Below are positions 51,758 through 63,470 of a DNA stretch of 64,000 bases, piece by piece. The stretch lies in assembly GCF_000382345.1 (NCBI RefSeq), contig NZ_KB908111.1, forward strand, positions 1 to 64,000. Direction: 5' to 3'. A program made the translations under genes and the position numbers. Below the pieces are notes generated by a model. The model was not told the origin of the DNA and searched no databases. It saw only the letters and a program-made list of their open reading frames with translations. How positions within the stretch are numbered: position 1 is the first letter of the stretch; each line of letters starts with the position of its first letter. Source of the stretch: Massilia niastensis DSM 21313. GTDB taxonomy: Bacteria; Pseudomonadota; Gammaproteobacteria; Burkholderiales; Burkholderiaceae_D.

Positions 51758-54079
51758 TCAGGTCCCCGACTGCACCGCTGCCACGTCGGTCGCCTCCTGC
51801 TGCCGATGCCCGCTCGCCACCGGCTGCCGGCTTTCCGCGGTCATGAGCAGTTCCTCCAGCTCGACCGGATCGCCCGCGCGCAGTTCGAGGTAGCGCCCCA
51901 GCGCATCGTCGAGCCTGGGCAGCAGCACCCCGCGCTCGCTGTGCAGCGCGCAGTAGCGTGGGCGCGCCGCCGCGAAGCCGCAGCTCGCCACCGGCCTGGC
52001 TTCCAGCCGGCTGGGGTCGACCCCGGCCCGTTCCGCGGCGCGCAACGCCAGCTCGGCCCAGGTGAGCGCGCCGCCGTTCGACAGGTGCCAGATGCCGTTC
52101 TCGCGGTCGATCGCCAGGTCCAGGCAGGCATGCACCAGGTCCGGCACATAGGTCGGCGTGATGGTCAGGTCGCTCGCCGCCTGGAAGGATTCGCCGCGCC
52201 GCAGCGCGTCCAGCGCCAGGGTGACGAAGTTGTGCTGGTCCCAGGGGCCGAAGAAGGCGCTGGTGCGCACCATCAGGGCGGACGGGTTCCTGTCCAGCAC
52301 CTGGGCTTCGGCGTCGGCCTTGCTGCGGCCATAGACGTTCAGCGGCGCCACCGGGTCGGATTCGACATACGGCCGGTCCTGGCTGCCGTCGAACACCAGG
52401 TCGCTGGAGAAGCTGGTCAGGTGCACGCCATGGCGCGCGCAGGCCGCCGCCAGGATCGCCGGGCCGAGGGTGTTCTCGCGCAGGCAGCGCTCGACCTCGT
52501 TCTCGGCATCGTCGACCCGCACGTAGCCGCAGGTGTTGATCACCGCCCACGGCTGGTGCAGGGCCAGCGCGCGCTCGACCGAGTCGGGGTCGGCGATGTC
52601 CATCTCCTTGCGCGACAGCAGCCGGTAGGCCAGGTTGCGCTTCTGGCAGACGCGCGCGAAGGCGCGGCCCAGGGTGCCGGTCGCGCCCAGCACCAGGATC
52701 GGGGCGGCGCCGGTGCCGACCAGGCGGTGGCCGTCGGCCGAGATCGAGCTGAGGGCGGCCGGCGTGGCGATCGGCGGGCACAGGAAGCGGCCCGGCCGGC
52801 GCCACCAGCCCTGGCCGCGCAGCACCGGGTGCGACAGCGGCGCGCCGGACGACAGCTCGCGCATCATCTTCGCCACCGCGGTCGGGCGCGGCATGGGCGA
52901 GCGCACGTCGAACGGACCCGGCTCGTAGTAGCCGCGGTTCTGGGTGACCAGGCTGTTCCAGTCGAAGGAGCCGAGCAGGGCCCAGACCGTGACGGCGCGC
53001 ACGTCCACGCCGTTGTCGCGCGACTGCCGGGCCGAGTCCCAGATCTCGAGCAGCCAGCGCAACTGGTCTTCGCGGTTGGCGTCGATGTGGGCCTCGGTCA
53101 CGGCCAGCGGGATGCGGTAGCGGTCCCAGACCTCGGACAGCAGCGGCGAGATGCCGGCCGTCGGCGTGGCCAGCACGCGCGAGGCCTCGATGTCGGCGCA
53201 GGGCCTGCCGTCGGTCATGCCGCGGTGGTGTTCGGGATAGCGCTCCGGACGGTGGTCGAGCCAGCGTTCGCTGGTGACGTAGTAGTTGACGCCGATGATG
53301 TCGGGCGGGCAGGGATTGTCGCGGAACCAGAGGAATTCGTCGGGCGCGATGCCGGTGTCCAGCAGGTAGTTCCACAGGCGGTGCTCCGGGCCGACCATGC
53401 CGCACAACAGGTCCCAGGCCAGCCAGCGGCGTTCGTTGTAGAAGTCGGCCACATGGGCCATTTCCGGCGTGCCGTAGGTCTTGCCGAGGTCGTCGGTCTG
53501 GACCAGCTTGGCGTCCGGATTCACCTTGCGGATGGCGCGCATGGACAGCACCACGGCGCGGCACTGGACCAGCAGGGCCTGGATGAAGGTGCGGTCGTCG
53601 CGCCCGTGCGGGTACCAGACGCCGTACAGGCCGGCGAAGCGGGCGGTGGTGCAGGGTTCGTTGACGGGGGTGTAGTACTCGAGCCACGGATAGCGCGCGG
53701 CCACCGCGCCGGCATACTCGGCCAGTTTCTCGGCGAAGCAGGGTTCGACCAGGCTGGTGTGGCGCGGGCCGCTGCCGTGGTGGACCAGGCCGGCGATCGG
53801 GGTGACCCCGGCGTCGCGCAGGGCGGGCAGGCGTTCGTCGGGCCAGCTCCAGTCGGCGCTGGCAAGGCCGTCGGGGGCGGTGCGTTCCCACAGGATTGGA
53901 TAGCGAATTGCGCGGATGCCGAGCGAGGCGAAGCGTTCGATGTCGCAGGCGCGGCCCGCATGACCGTTACGGTCCAGCTGGCTGAAATATTCGTCGCGTA
54001 CGCGATTGACGGTGCATTCAAGGCCGCCCCACAGTTCGAGTGGACGGGTCGGGTTGTGCGAGCTCGTTTTTGAATCCAT
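51758..54079 (-). CDS. GH1-like glycosidase fused to RmlD-like sugar-nucleotide reductase
   Basis: A 773-aa two-domain protein. Residues about 10-400 are like family 1 glycoside hydrolases (LELWGGLECTVNRVRDEYFS; YYTPVNEPCTTARFAGLYGV, acid/base Glu in NEP; IPLAVTEAHIDANREDQLRW, nucleophile-position Glu in TEA). Residues about 470-750 are RmlD-like (APILVLGATGTLGRAFARVC, INTCGYVRVDDAENEVERC, FSSDLVFDGSQDRPYVESDP, VYGRSKADAEAQV with Tyr-x3-Lys). RmlD reduces dTDP-4-keto-rhamnose. No signal peptide. The ATG at 54079 is the domain start. It may act in surface polysaccharide or glycoside metabolism. Confidence 0.85.
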   Translation of the reverse strand: MDSKTSSHNPTRPLELWGGLECTVNRVRDEYFSQLDRNGHAGRACDIERFASLGIRAIRYPILWERTAPDGLASADWSWPDERLPALRDAGVTPIAGLVHHGSGPRHTSLVEPCFAEKLAEYAGAVAARYPWLEYYTPVNEPCTTARFAGLYGVWYPHGRDDRTFIQALLVQCRAVVLSMRAIRKVNPDAKLVQTDDLGKTYGTPEMAHVADFYNERRWLAWDLLCGMVGPEHRLWNYLLDTGIAPDEFLWFRDNPCPPDIIGVNYYVTSERWLDHRPERYPEHHRGMTDGRPCADIEASRVLATPTAGISPLLSEVWDRYRIPLAVTEAHIDANREDQLRWLLEIWDSARQSRDNGVDVRAVTVWALLGSFDWNSLVTQNRGYYEPGPFDVRSPMPRPTAVAKMMRELSSGAPLSHPVLRGQGWWRRPGRFLCPPIATPAALSSISADGHRLVGTGAAPILVLGATGTLGRAFARVCQKRNLAYRLLSRKEMDIADPDSVERALALHQPWAVINTCGYVRVDDAENEVERCLRENTLGPAILAAACARHGVHLTSFSSDLVFDGSQDRPYVESDPVAPLNVYGRSKADAEAQVLDRNPSALMVRTSAFFGPWDQHNFVTLALDALRRGESFQAASDLTITPTYVPDLVHACLDLAIDRENGIWHLSNGGALTWAELALRAAERAGVDPSRLEARPVASCGFAAARPRYCALHSERGVLLPRLDDALGRYLELRAGDPVELEELLMTAESRQPVASGHRQQEATDVAAVQSGT

Positions 54080-54395
54080 AACATTCACCAATGAATTATT
54101 AGTATTTTTACAATATAAACGACTCAGGTGGCAACCCGGATGAAAAAAAAGTCTTGGGGGAGCCAACCTGCCGTGTCATGGCGCGGTTGCGGTTGACAGC
54201 AGGCCGCCAACCTGCAACCATGCGGTCCATGAATTTTCTGAAAGCACATCGTTTGTTCCCTTCCTGGTGGCGCCGCTGACAGCGCGCGGCCACAGGAAAT
54301 GATGTGCATTTCACATAACGCCGCCTCGATCCGGGTGGCGTTTTTGTTGGCGCAGGACGATCGGGGCATAGGAAAAAGAAACCCGAGGAAACCCG
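54080..54395. other. 316-bp divergent leader region before trpS
   Basis: Between the GH1-RmlD gene and trpS no gene was found. It must carry both divergent promoters. On the plus strand it holds a small hairpin (54296-54312) and a terminator (54317-54345) before the trpS start. Otherwise nothing clear is seen. Confidence 0.55.
54296..54345 (+). terminator. Candidate attenuator upstream of trpS
   Basis: A hairpin GAAATG/CATTTC (54296-54312) is followed by a terminator stem AACGCC-GCC pairing with GGTGGCGTT (54317-54342), then five Ts (54341-54345), 50 bases before the trpS ATG. No plus-strand gene ends upstream of it, so the only transcript it can stop is the trpS leader. That fits attenuation. 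Confidence 0.5.
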
Positions 54396-55418
<1,023 letters not shown>

Positions 55419-55553
55419 CGCCCGCATTCCCGCCCCCGGTATCGTTCCACGGTACCAGGGGTAGCGCGCGCACGGGCTCTGGCGCAAGCCGGTAGCCCTG
55501 CGGCTCTTCCAGTGGCAAGCTTGAGCCTTGTTCACCACGCGAGGAGTGCCCCG

Positions 55554-56603
55554 ATGGATAAAGGCTTGCGCCTGACCGAGAAATGGCTGCAGCGCGGGCT
55601 GTGGCTGGTGGCGATCGTGTTCGCCGGTTTCCTGATCGGGCTGGGCAGCCTGGTGGTCAGGAACCTGTGGGACGTCGAGCGCCCGCTGACGGTCGAGCAG
55701 TTCATGGACCCGGCCCGGGCCCGCGCCCTGAAGGCCGAACTGGAGCAGTCCCGGGAGCGCCGGGAGGCGGCGCGCGAGCGGCTCGACCAGGCCACCCAGA
55801 AGCATGCCGTGGCCCAGTCGAATACCCGTTCGGCGCGCGCCACCTTCGACAACTGGCTGGCGACCCGGGACGCGACCGCGCGGCCCGAGCAGGATCCGGA
55901 GCTGATCGCCCGCACCAGGGCCCTCGACGCGCTCGAAGCCGACGAGCGCAAGGCGCTGGGGGCGGTCGAGGCCGAGCAGCAGGCGATGCTGGACGCCACC
56001 CAGGCGTCGGATCGCGCCCATGTCTCCTGGCGCCGCCTCGAGGAGCCGGCGCAACGGGCCTTCCTCGACGCCTCGGAAGCCAAGGAACTGCGGGTGTTCC
56101 TGTACCGGCTGGCGCTGACCCTGCCGCTGCTGCTGGTCGCCGGCTGGCTGTTCAGGCACAAGCGCAAGAGCGCCGACTGGCCCTTCGCCTGGGGCTTCAT
56201 CCTGTTCGCGCTGTTCACCTTCTTCTTCGAGCTGGTGCCTTACCTGCCCAGCTACGGCGGCTACGTGCGCTATGCGGTTGGGATCGTCCTGACCGTCATC
56301 GTGGGCCGCTATGCGATCACCTGGCTGCAGCACTACCTGGCGCGCCAGAAGCAGGCCGAGGCGCTGCCCGCTGTCGAACGGCGCCAGACCATGCGCTACG
56401 ATGTCGCCCTCGCCCGGCTGGGCAAGGGCGTGTGCCCGGGATGCGAGCGGCCGGTCGACCTGAAGGACAACGGCATCGACTTCTGCCCGCACTGCGGCAT
56501 CGGCCTGTTCGACCGATGCGGGTGCTGCAGCGCGCGCAAGAACGCGTTCGCCCGGTTCTGTTTCTCGTGCGGCACGGCGGCCAACACGACTCTCGCCGAC
56601 TGA
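55554..56603 (+). CDS. Zinc-ribbon membrane protein with coiled coil
   Basis: A 349-aa membrane protein. Residues 14-40 form helix 1 (LWLVAIVFAGFLIGLGSLVV); about 45-160 are a charged coiled coil; further helices follow (LALTLPLLLVAGWLF; FAWGFILFALFTFFFELVPY; YAVGIVLTVIVGRYAITW). The C-terminus holds two CxxC pairs as a zinc ribbon (GVCPGCERPVDLK; FCPHCGIGLFD) and more cysteines (RCGCCSARK; FCFSCGTA). Function unknown. The ATG at 55554 gives MDKGLRLTEKW. Confidence 0.7.
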   Translation: MDKGLRLTEKWLQRGLWLVAIVFAGFLIGLGSLVVRNLWDVERPLTVEQFMDPARARALKAELEQSRERREAARERLDQATQKHAVAQSNTRSARATFDNWLATRDATARPEQDPELIARTRALDALEADERKALGAVEAEQQAMLDATQASDRAHVSWRRLEEPAQRAFLDASEAKELRVFLYRLALTLPLLLVAGWLFRHKRKSADWPFAWGFILFALFTFFFELVPYLPSYGGYVRYAVGIVLTVIVGRYAITWLQHYLARQKQAEALPAVERRQTMRYDVALARLGKGVCPGCERPVDLKDNGIDFCPHCGIGLFDRCGCCSARKNAFARFCFSCGTAANTTLAD

Positions 56604-56618
56604 CATCGGTCGCGCAGC

Positions 56619-57044
56619 TCAGTCGCGCAAATCAGCCGGCACCTTTCCGCCATTGGCCGCCAGCTTGTTCATCACCTGCCGGTGCAGCCAGATGTTCATG
56701 GCCGCGGAATCGCCGGTGTCGCCGGTGTAGTTCAGCTCGGCAGCCAGTTCCTTGCGCGCCTGCAGGCTGCTGTCCAGGTTGAGCAGCTTGAGCAGGTCGA
56801 CGATGGAGCTGCGCCAGTTCAGCTGCTGGCCCGAGGACTGCTGCATTTTATTGAGAATCTCTTCCACGTCCACCTGCTGCATCGGTGCGGCGGCAGGTGC
56901 GGCCTGCGGCGCAGGCTGGGTGGGGGCCGGCTGCGGCGCCTGGCCTGCCGGCGCTGGCGCCTTGGTCGGCGCCGGAGCCGGGGCAGGCGCCGCTTTCGCG
57001 TGGCCCGGGAAGATCTTGCTGAAGATATTGCTCAGGATGCCCAT
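56619..57044 (-). CDS. DUF3597 protein
   Basis: A 141-aa protein. The N-terminus MGILSNIFSKIFP is followed by a Pro/Ala-rich linker (20-55) and the DUF3597 domain (QQVDVEEILNKMQQSSGQQL; WRSSIVDLLKLLNLDSSLQA; KELAAELNYTGDTGDSAAMN). The domain is LysM-associated in some proteins and its function is not known. It is on the same strand as the DUF937-like gene, 48 bp after it, so the two form an operon. Confidence 0.8.
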   Translation of the reverse strand: MGILSNIFSKIFPGHAKAAPAPAPAPTKAPAPAGQAPQPAPTQPAPQAAPAAAPMQQVDVEEILNKMQQSSGQQLNWRSSIVDLLKLLNLDSSLQARKELAAELNYTGDTGDSAAMNIWLHRQVMNKLAANGGKVPADLRD

Positions 57045-57092
57045 GATAGTCCTCGCTGGTTGGTGTTCTTGGGTTGGATGCTCTGGTGGGTA

Positions 57093-57608
57093 CTAGCGGC
57101 GCATGTTTTGTGCAATATGGCCAAGCGCGATGGCGAGCGCGGCGCCGCCGATCGCCTTGACCAGGGTGGGATTCTGGGCGTAGAAGTCGCCCATGCGGTC
57201 GACGATGCCCGGATTCTCCTGTTCGGCCTTCTCGGCGATCTCGCGCACCTGTTCGGGCGAGACCTGCGAAGCCTGTTCCGGCGTGACCTGGCTCGGGGTC
57301 TTGCCGCCGAACAGGTTGCCGAGGGCGCCGCCGGCCACCGAGGACAGCAGGCCCGGGCCGAGGGTGGCGAGCAGCTGGTTCAGCATGCCGGCGCGCTGGT
57401 CCGGATTGCTCTGGCCGAACAACTGGCTCACCATCTGCGGAAAGGGCGGGGTCTGGTCGGAACGCAGCGCGCCTGTCACGCCCTGCGCCACGGCTTCGCG
57501 CGGCGCGTTCTGCGCCACCCGGTCGAAGTCATCCGCGGCGTTGCCGGGGTTGGCGGTATTCGCTCCGCCCAGGTATTGCTGCAACAGGTTTCCTAGATCA
57601 AAAGCCAT
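57093..57608 (-). CDS. Small Gly/Ala-rich protein with helical tail
   Basis: A 171-aa soluble protein (MAFDLGNLLQQYLGGANTAN; LLATLGPGLLSSVAGGALGN; VTPEQASQVSPEQVREIAEK) with a hydrophobic C-terminal segment (LVKAIGGAALAIALGHI). It resembles DUF937/YidB-like proteins in its GLLSSVAGGALGNLFG pattern, but the match is not certain. AGGAG six bases before the ATG at 57608 sets the start. Operon with the DUF3597 gene. Confidence 0.65.
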   Translation of the reverse strand: MAFDLGNLLQQYLGGANTANPGNAADDFDRVAQNAPREAVAQGVTGALRSDQTPPFPQMVSQLFGQSNPDQRAGMLNQLLATLGPGLLSSVAGGALGNLFGGKTPSQVTPEQASQVSPEQVREIAEKAEQENPGIVDRMGDFYAQNPTLVKAIGGAALAIALGHIAQNMRR

Positions 57609-57755
57609 GTCGTTCTCCTGCTTCACTGATAGTGGGAAGATCGAGGGTAGGCTGGGTGGGAGGCTTTTCTCTGTTCGTTATCGAACGATAAACACACTAA
57701 GCCGGTGGTTTTTTGCCGTATGGACATTCACCCGTGAGAAACGTAAGCTCTCGCC

Positions 57756-58103
57756 ATGCCTTATTTCCCGCTCGCCCTGTTTGCCCTCCTGTATGCCTAT
57801 GCCAGCTTCGCATGGGACCTGCCGCTGCTCGTCGGCGCGGCCTACCTGGTCACCAGCCTGACCTGTTTCGTCGCCTATGCGATCGACAAGTCGGCCGCCC
57901 GCGCGAAGACCTGGCGCACGCCCGAGATCACGCTCCTGACGCTGAGCCTGGTCGGCGGCTGGCCGGGCGCGCTGCTGGCGCAGCAGTGGCTGCGCCACAA
58001 GACGAGCAAGCAGTCGTTCCAGTGGAAGTTCCAGCTGACGGTGGCGCTGAACATCGGCCTGTTCGCCTGGCTGGCCTGGCAGTTCGGCCTGGGCCGGGCC
58101 TGA
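57756..58103 (+). CDS. DUF1294 membrane protein
   Basis: A 115-aa protein with three or four helices (PLALFALLYAYASFAW; LVGAAYLVTSLTCFVAYAID; ALNIGLFAWLAWQFGL) and the DUF1294 core (AYAIDKSAARAKTWRTPE, LTLSLVGGWPGALLAQQWLR, HKTSKQSFQWKFQ). The family has no known role. It lies 18 bp before the glycerophosphodiesterase gene on the same strand, so they are likely co-transcribed. Confidence 0.85.
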   Translation: MPYFPLALFALLYAYASFAWDLPLLVGAAYLVTSLTCFVAYAIDKSAARAKTWRTPEITLLTLSLVGGWPGALLAQQWLRHKTSKQSFQWKFQLTVALNIGLFAWLAWQFGLGRA

Positions 58104-58121
58104 TCCTGAAAGGAGCGCCCC

Positions 58122-58874
58122 ATGTGGCGATATCCACGCATCCTGGCGCACCGCGGCGGCGGCACGCTGGCGCCGGAAAACACCATGGCCGGCCTGTGGC
58201 GCGGCATGGAACACGGCTTTCGCGCCATCGAGTTCGACGTCATGCTGGCGCGCGACGGCGTGCCGGTGGTGCTGCACGACCCCTGGCTGGGACGCACGGT
58301 CAAGGGCAGCGGACATGTCTTCGACTACGACGCCGCGGAACTGGCCGGCATGGACGCGGGCAGCTGGTTCGGCCATGAGCACCGCAAGGAACCGGTGCCG
58401 CTGTTCGCCGAATTCGCGCAGTATTGCCGGGCGCACGGGGTCTGGATGAACATCGAGATCAAGCCGGCGCCGGGCTTCGAACGCGCCACCGGCGCAACGG
58501 TCGCGCGCCTGGCCGCCGCCATGTTCGCCGGCGAGCTCGCGGCCGGGGACCTGGCGCGCGCGCCGCTGCTGTCCTCGTTCAGCCATGCAGCCCTGGAAGC
58601 GGCGCTCGCGGCCGCACCCGCGCTGCCGCGCGCCTGCCTGATGGTGGAGCTGGCCGCGGACTGGGAGCGCCAGGCGCGCTCGGTCGGCGCGGTGGCGATC
58701 CACGTCAACCACCGCCACCTGACGAAGGAGGGGGCGCAGGCGGTCAGGGCGGCCGGCCTGGGCCTGTTCTGCTACACGGTCAACGATCCGGCGCGCGCCC
58801 GCGCGCTGCTGGACTGGGGCGTGGACGCCTTCTGTACCGACAGGATCGACCTGATCGGCCCCGATTTCGCCTAA
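58122..58874 (+). CDS. ugpQ: Glycerophosphodiester phosphodiesterase
   Basis: A 250-aa cytosolic enzyme splitting glycerophosphodiesters into glycerol-3-phosphate and an alcohol. The catalytic residues are visible: HRGGGTLAPENTMAG (His, Arg, Glu), EFDVMLARDGVPVVLHD (metal Glu/Asp and His), NIEIKPAPG (Glu/Lys). The end (LFCYTVNDPARARALLDWGV, DAFCTDRIDLIGPDF) is the GDPD signature for substrate contact. Size and lack of signal peptide match UgpQ. Confidence 0.9.
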   Translation: MWRYPRILAHRGGGTLAPENTMAGLWRGMEHGFRAIEFDVMLARDGVPVVLHDPWLGRTVKGSGHVFDYDAAELAGMDAGSWFGHEHRKEPVPLFAEFAQYCRAHGVWMNIEIKPAPGFERATGATVARLAAAMFAGELAAGDLARAPLLSSFSHAALEAALAAAPALPRACLMVELAADWERQARSVGAVAIHVNHRHLTKEGAQAVRAAGLGLFCYTVNDPARARALLDWGVDAFCTDRIDLIGPDFA

Positions 58875-58922
58875 TGACAGATTTCTACAAATAGTTCGCC
58901 GCAGGTCTCAAGAAGATTGATG

Positions 58923-58946
58923 GGTTGTCGTTAAGTACAGACAACC
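58923..58946 (+). promoter_or_regulatory. Hairpin in the flagellinolysin leader
   Basis: GGTTGTC/GACAACC arms with a 10-base loop lie 20 bases before the ATG. It might modulate translation. No sigma-28 promoter was recognised upstream. Confidence 0.35.
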
Positions 58947-58966
58947 GCCCGTAGGGCGTGATAAAA

Positions 58967-60628
58967 ATGTCACTATCAATCCATAGCAACGCACTCTCAC
59001 TCGCCGCCCAGCGCAACTTCAAGACGCATACGACCGACCAGGCCACGCTGATAGCGCGCCTGACGACGGGCGCGCGCATCGGTGGCGCTGCCGACGACCC
59101 GGCCGGCCAGGCCGTGGTCGACCGCATGAGCTCGGGCCTGCGCGGGAACGGCATCGCCCTGCGCAGCATCAACGACGGCAGCTCCATGCTGCAGGTCGCC
59201 GACAGCGCCATGGCGAGCATCGGCGAGAGCCTGCAACGGCTGCGCGAGATGGCCGTTGCCTCCGGCAATGGCAGCTACAGCGCCGACGACCGCGCCGCCC
59301 TGCAAAAGGAAGCGGTGCAACTGCTGGGCCACATCGACCAGGTCGGCAAGGATACCCGCTTCAATGGCGAAGCCGTGTTCTCCCAGGATACGACCAGCAT
59401 CGGCGGCGACGCCAGGAAGCGCGTGGTGCTCGACGGTCTCAAGACCGGCTGGCTGAGCGCGGCCGAAGGCATGATCGAGCAGTACTACGGCCTGGAAGCG
59501 CAGGGCGGCAAGCTCACCGTCAACCTGGCCGACAGCCTCGATCCCGCCGACGGCTCGTCGAACGTGCTGGCCTCGGTCGGCCCGGCGAACGGGGGGCTGG
59601 GCCTGAACATCGACATGGCCGACTTCGGCACCGCGCCCAGCCTCGACGGCGGCGGCGCGCCCCTGTACAGCGACCGCATCATCGCGCACGAGATGGCGCA
59701 CGCCGTCATGATGAACACCATGGACGTGTCGTCGCTGCCGCAGTGGTTCGTCGAAGGCACTGCCGAGCTGATCCATGGCGGCGACGAGCGCCTGGCGTCG
59801 CGGATCGCCGGCGACGGCGGCGCGGGTGACGTGGTCAGCGACACCGCGGGCGGCACCTTCAGCTACGAAGGCGGGTATGCGGCCAGCCGCTACCTGCATG
59901 CGCGCATGAAGGAGCTGGGCGTCGAGGGCGGGATCAAGGGTGTCATGCAGCACATGGCGCAGCACCGGTCGGACCTGGACCAGGCGCTGGAGGCCGTCAG
60001 CGGCGGCGTGTTTGCGAACGAGGGCGCTTTCCTCGCCGAGTTCGGCGCCAGGGGCGAGGCCTTCATCAACGACCGCATGAACCTGAGCAATGCCGATACC
60101 GGCGCGATCGGCGGCCTCGACGCCGACGGCGGTCAGGTACGCCATGCACGCAACGTGGTGCCGGACGCGGGCGACAACAACGCCGGCGATGGCCTGTCCG
60201 GCTTCCAGGTGGTGTATCCCGAGCTCGGCGGCGCCACCGGCGTGCGGCGCGTGCAGGTGCAGGCAAGCAGCGAAGCAGGGGACTTGATCGAACTGCAATT
60301 CTCGTCGATGAATGCGCGCGCGCTCGGCCTGGCGGACCTCGACATGGACAAGTCGGCGGTGGCGATCCTGCACATCGACCAGGCGCTCGAGTTCGTCAAC
60401 CAGCAGCGCGCCGTGGTGGGGGCATCCAGCAACCGGCTCGACATCGCGGCGAGTGTGCTGCAGAACGGTTCCAACAACATGGAAACGGCGCGCGACCGGA
60501 TCCAGGACGTGGATTACGCCACCAGCACCGCCGGCCTGACGCGCATCCAGATCCTCCAGCAGGCGGCCTCGGCCATGTTGGCCCAGGCCAACAGCCAGCC
60601 GCGCGCGGTCCTCAACCTGCTGCGCTAG
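58967..60628 (+). CDS. Flagellin with inserted zinc protease (flagellinolysin)
   Basis: A 553-aa flagellin. The N-terminal D0/D1 region (residues 1-130; SLSIHSNALSLAAQRN, LQRLREMAVASGNGSYSADD) and C-terminal D1/D0 region (about 440-553; ASSNRLDIAASVLQN, AGLTRIQILQQAASAMLAQ) allow polymerisation. The variable middle (about 190-420) is a gluzincin metalloprotease: HEMAH at 241-245 (His241, Glu242, His245), with WFVEGTAE near 260-267 giving the third zinc Glu. This is the flagellinolysin arrangement. Exposed on the filament it could cut external protein. The ATG at 58967 was preferred over a GTG at 58958. Confidence 0.88.
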   Translation: MSLSIHSNALSLAAQRNFKTHTTDQATLIARLTTGARIGGAADDPAGQAVVDRMSSGLRGNGIALRSINDGSSMLQVADSAMASIGESLQRLREMAVASGNGSYSADDRAALQKEAVQLLGHIDQVGKDTRFNGEAVFSQDTTSIGGDARKRVVLDGLKTGWLSAAEGMIEQYYGLEAQGGKLTVNLADSLDPADGSSNVLASVGPANGGLGLNIDMADFGTAPSLDGGGAPLYSDRIIAHEMAHAVMMNTMDVSSLPQWFVEGTAELIHGGDERLASRIAGDGGAGDVVSDTAGGTFSYEGGYAASRYLHARMKELGVEGGIKGVMQHMAQHRSDLDQALEAVSGGVFANEGAFLAEFGARGEAFINDRMNLSNADTGAIGGLDADGGQVRHARNVVPDAGDNNAGDGLSGFQVVYPELGGATGVRRVQVQASSEAGDLIELQFSSMNARALGLADLDMDKSAVAILHIDQALEFVNQQRAVVGASSNRLDIAASVLQNGSNNMETARDRIQDVDYATSTAGLTRIQILQQAASAMLAQANSQPRAVLNLLR

Positions 60629-60706
60629 CGAAGAAGGCGGCGGGCCGGGACCGGCCTCGCCGTGTGTCAATATTCGCCACACTGATATTCCACAGGGCAG
60701 CTAGGC

Positions 60707-60712
60707 TATAAT
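60707..60712 (+). promoter_or_regulatory. -10 box for alaS
   Basis: TATAAT lies 43 bases before the alaS start codon. A consensus -35 is not clear. Confidence 0.5.
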
Positions 60713-60754
60713 CGACTCTTTATAAAGCATGCTGCCTTCTTCCGCCCATACGAC

Positions 60755-63364
<2,610 letters not shown>

Positions 63365-63395
63365 TCCATGGCGCCGCCAGGCGCCAGTCAGCCAG

Positions 63396-63434
63396 GGGCC
63401 GGGTCCTGTCACGCACAGGGCCCGGCCCTTTTTT
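63396..63434 (+). terminator. Terminator of alaS
   Basis: GGGCCGGG-t-CCTGT pairs with ACAGG-g-CCCGGCCC around a 5-base loop, followed by six Ts (63429-63434). It starts 32 bases after the alaS stop. Confidence 0.9.
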
Positions 63435-63470
63435 GGGCCCAGGCCGCCGCTTTCGCCCGCAGGCCAGGGT

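Noticed and set aside
49163-54073. Very long plus-strand open frame (1636 codons).
   Set aside because: It lies antisense over the PEP-CTERM, antiporter and GH1-RmlD genes, whose domains are clear; His/Gln/Gly-rich composition marks it as a GC-driven shadow.
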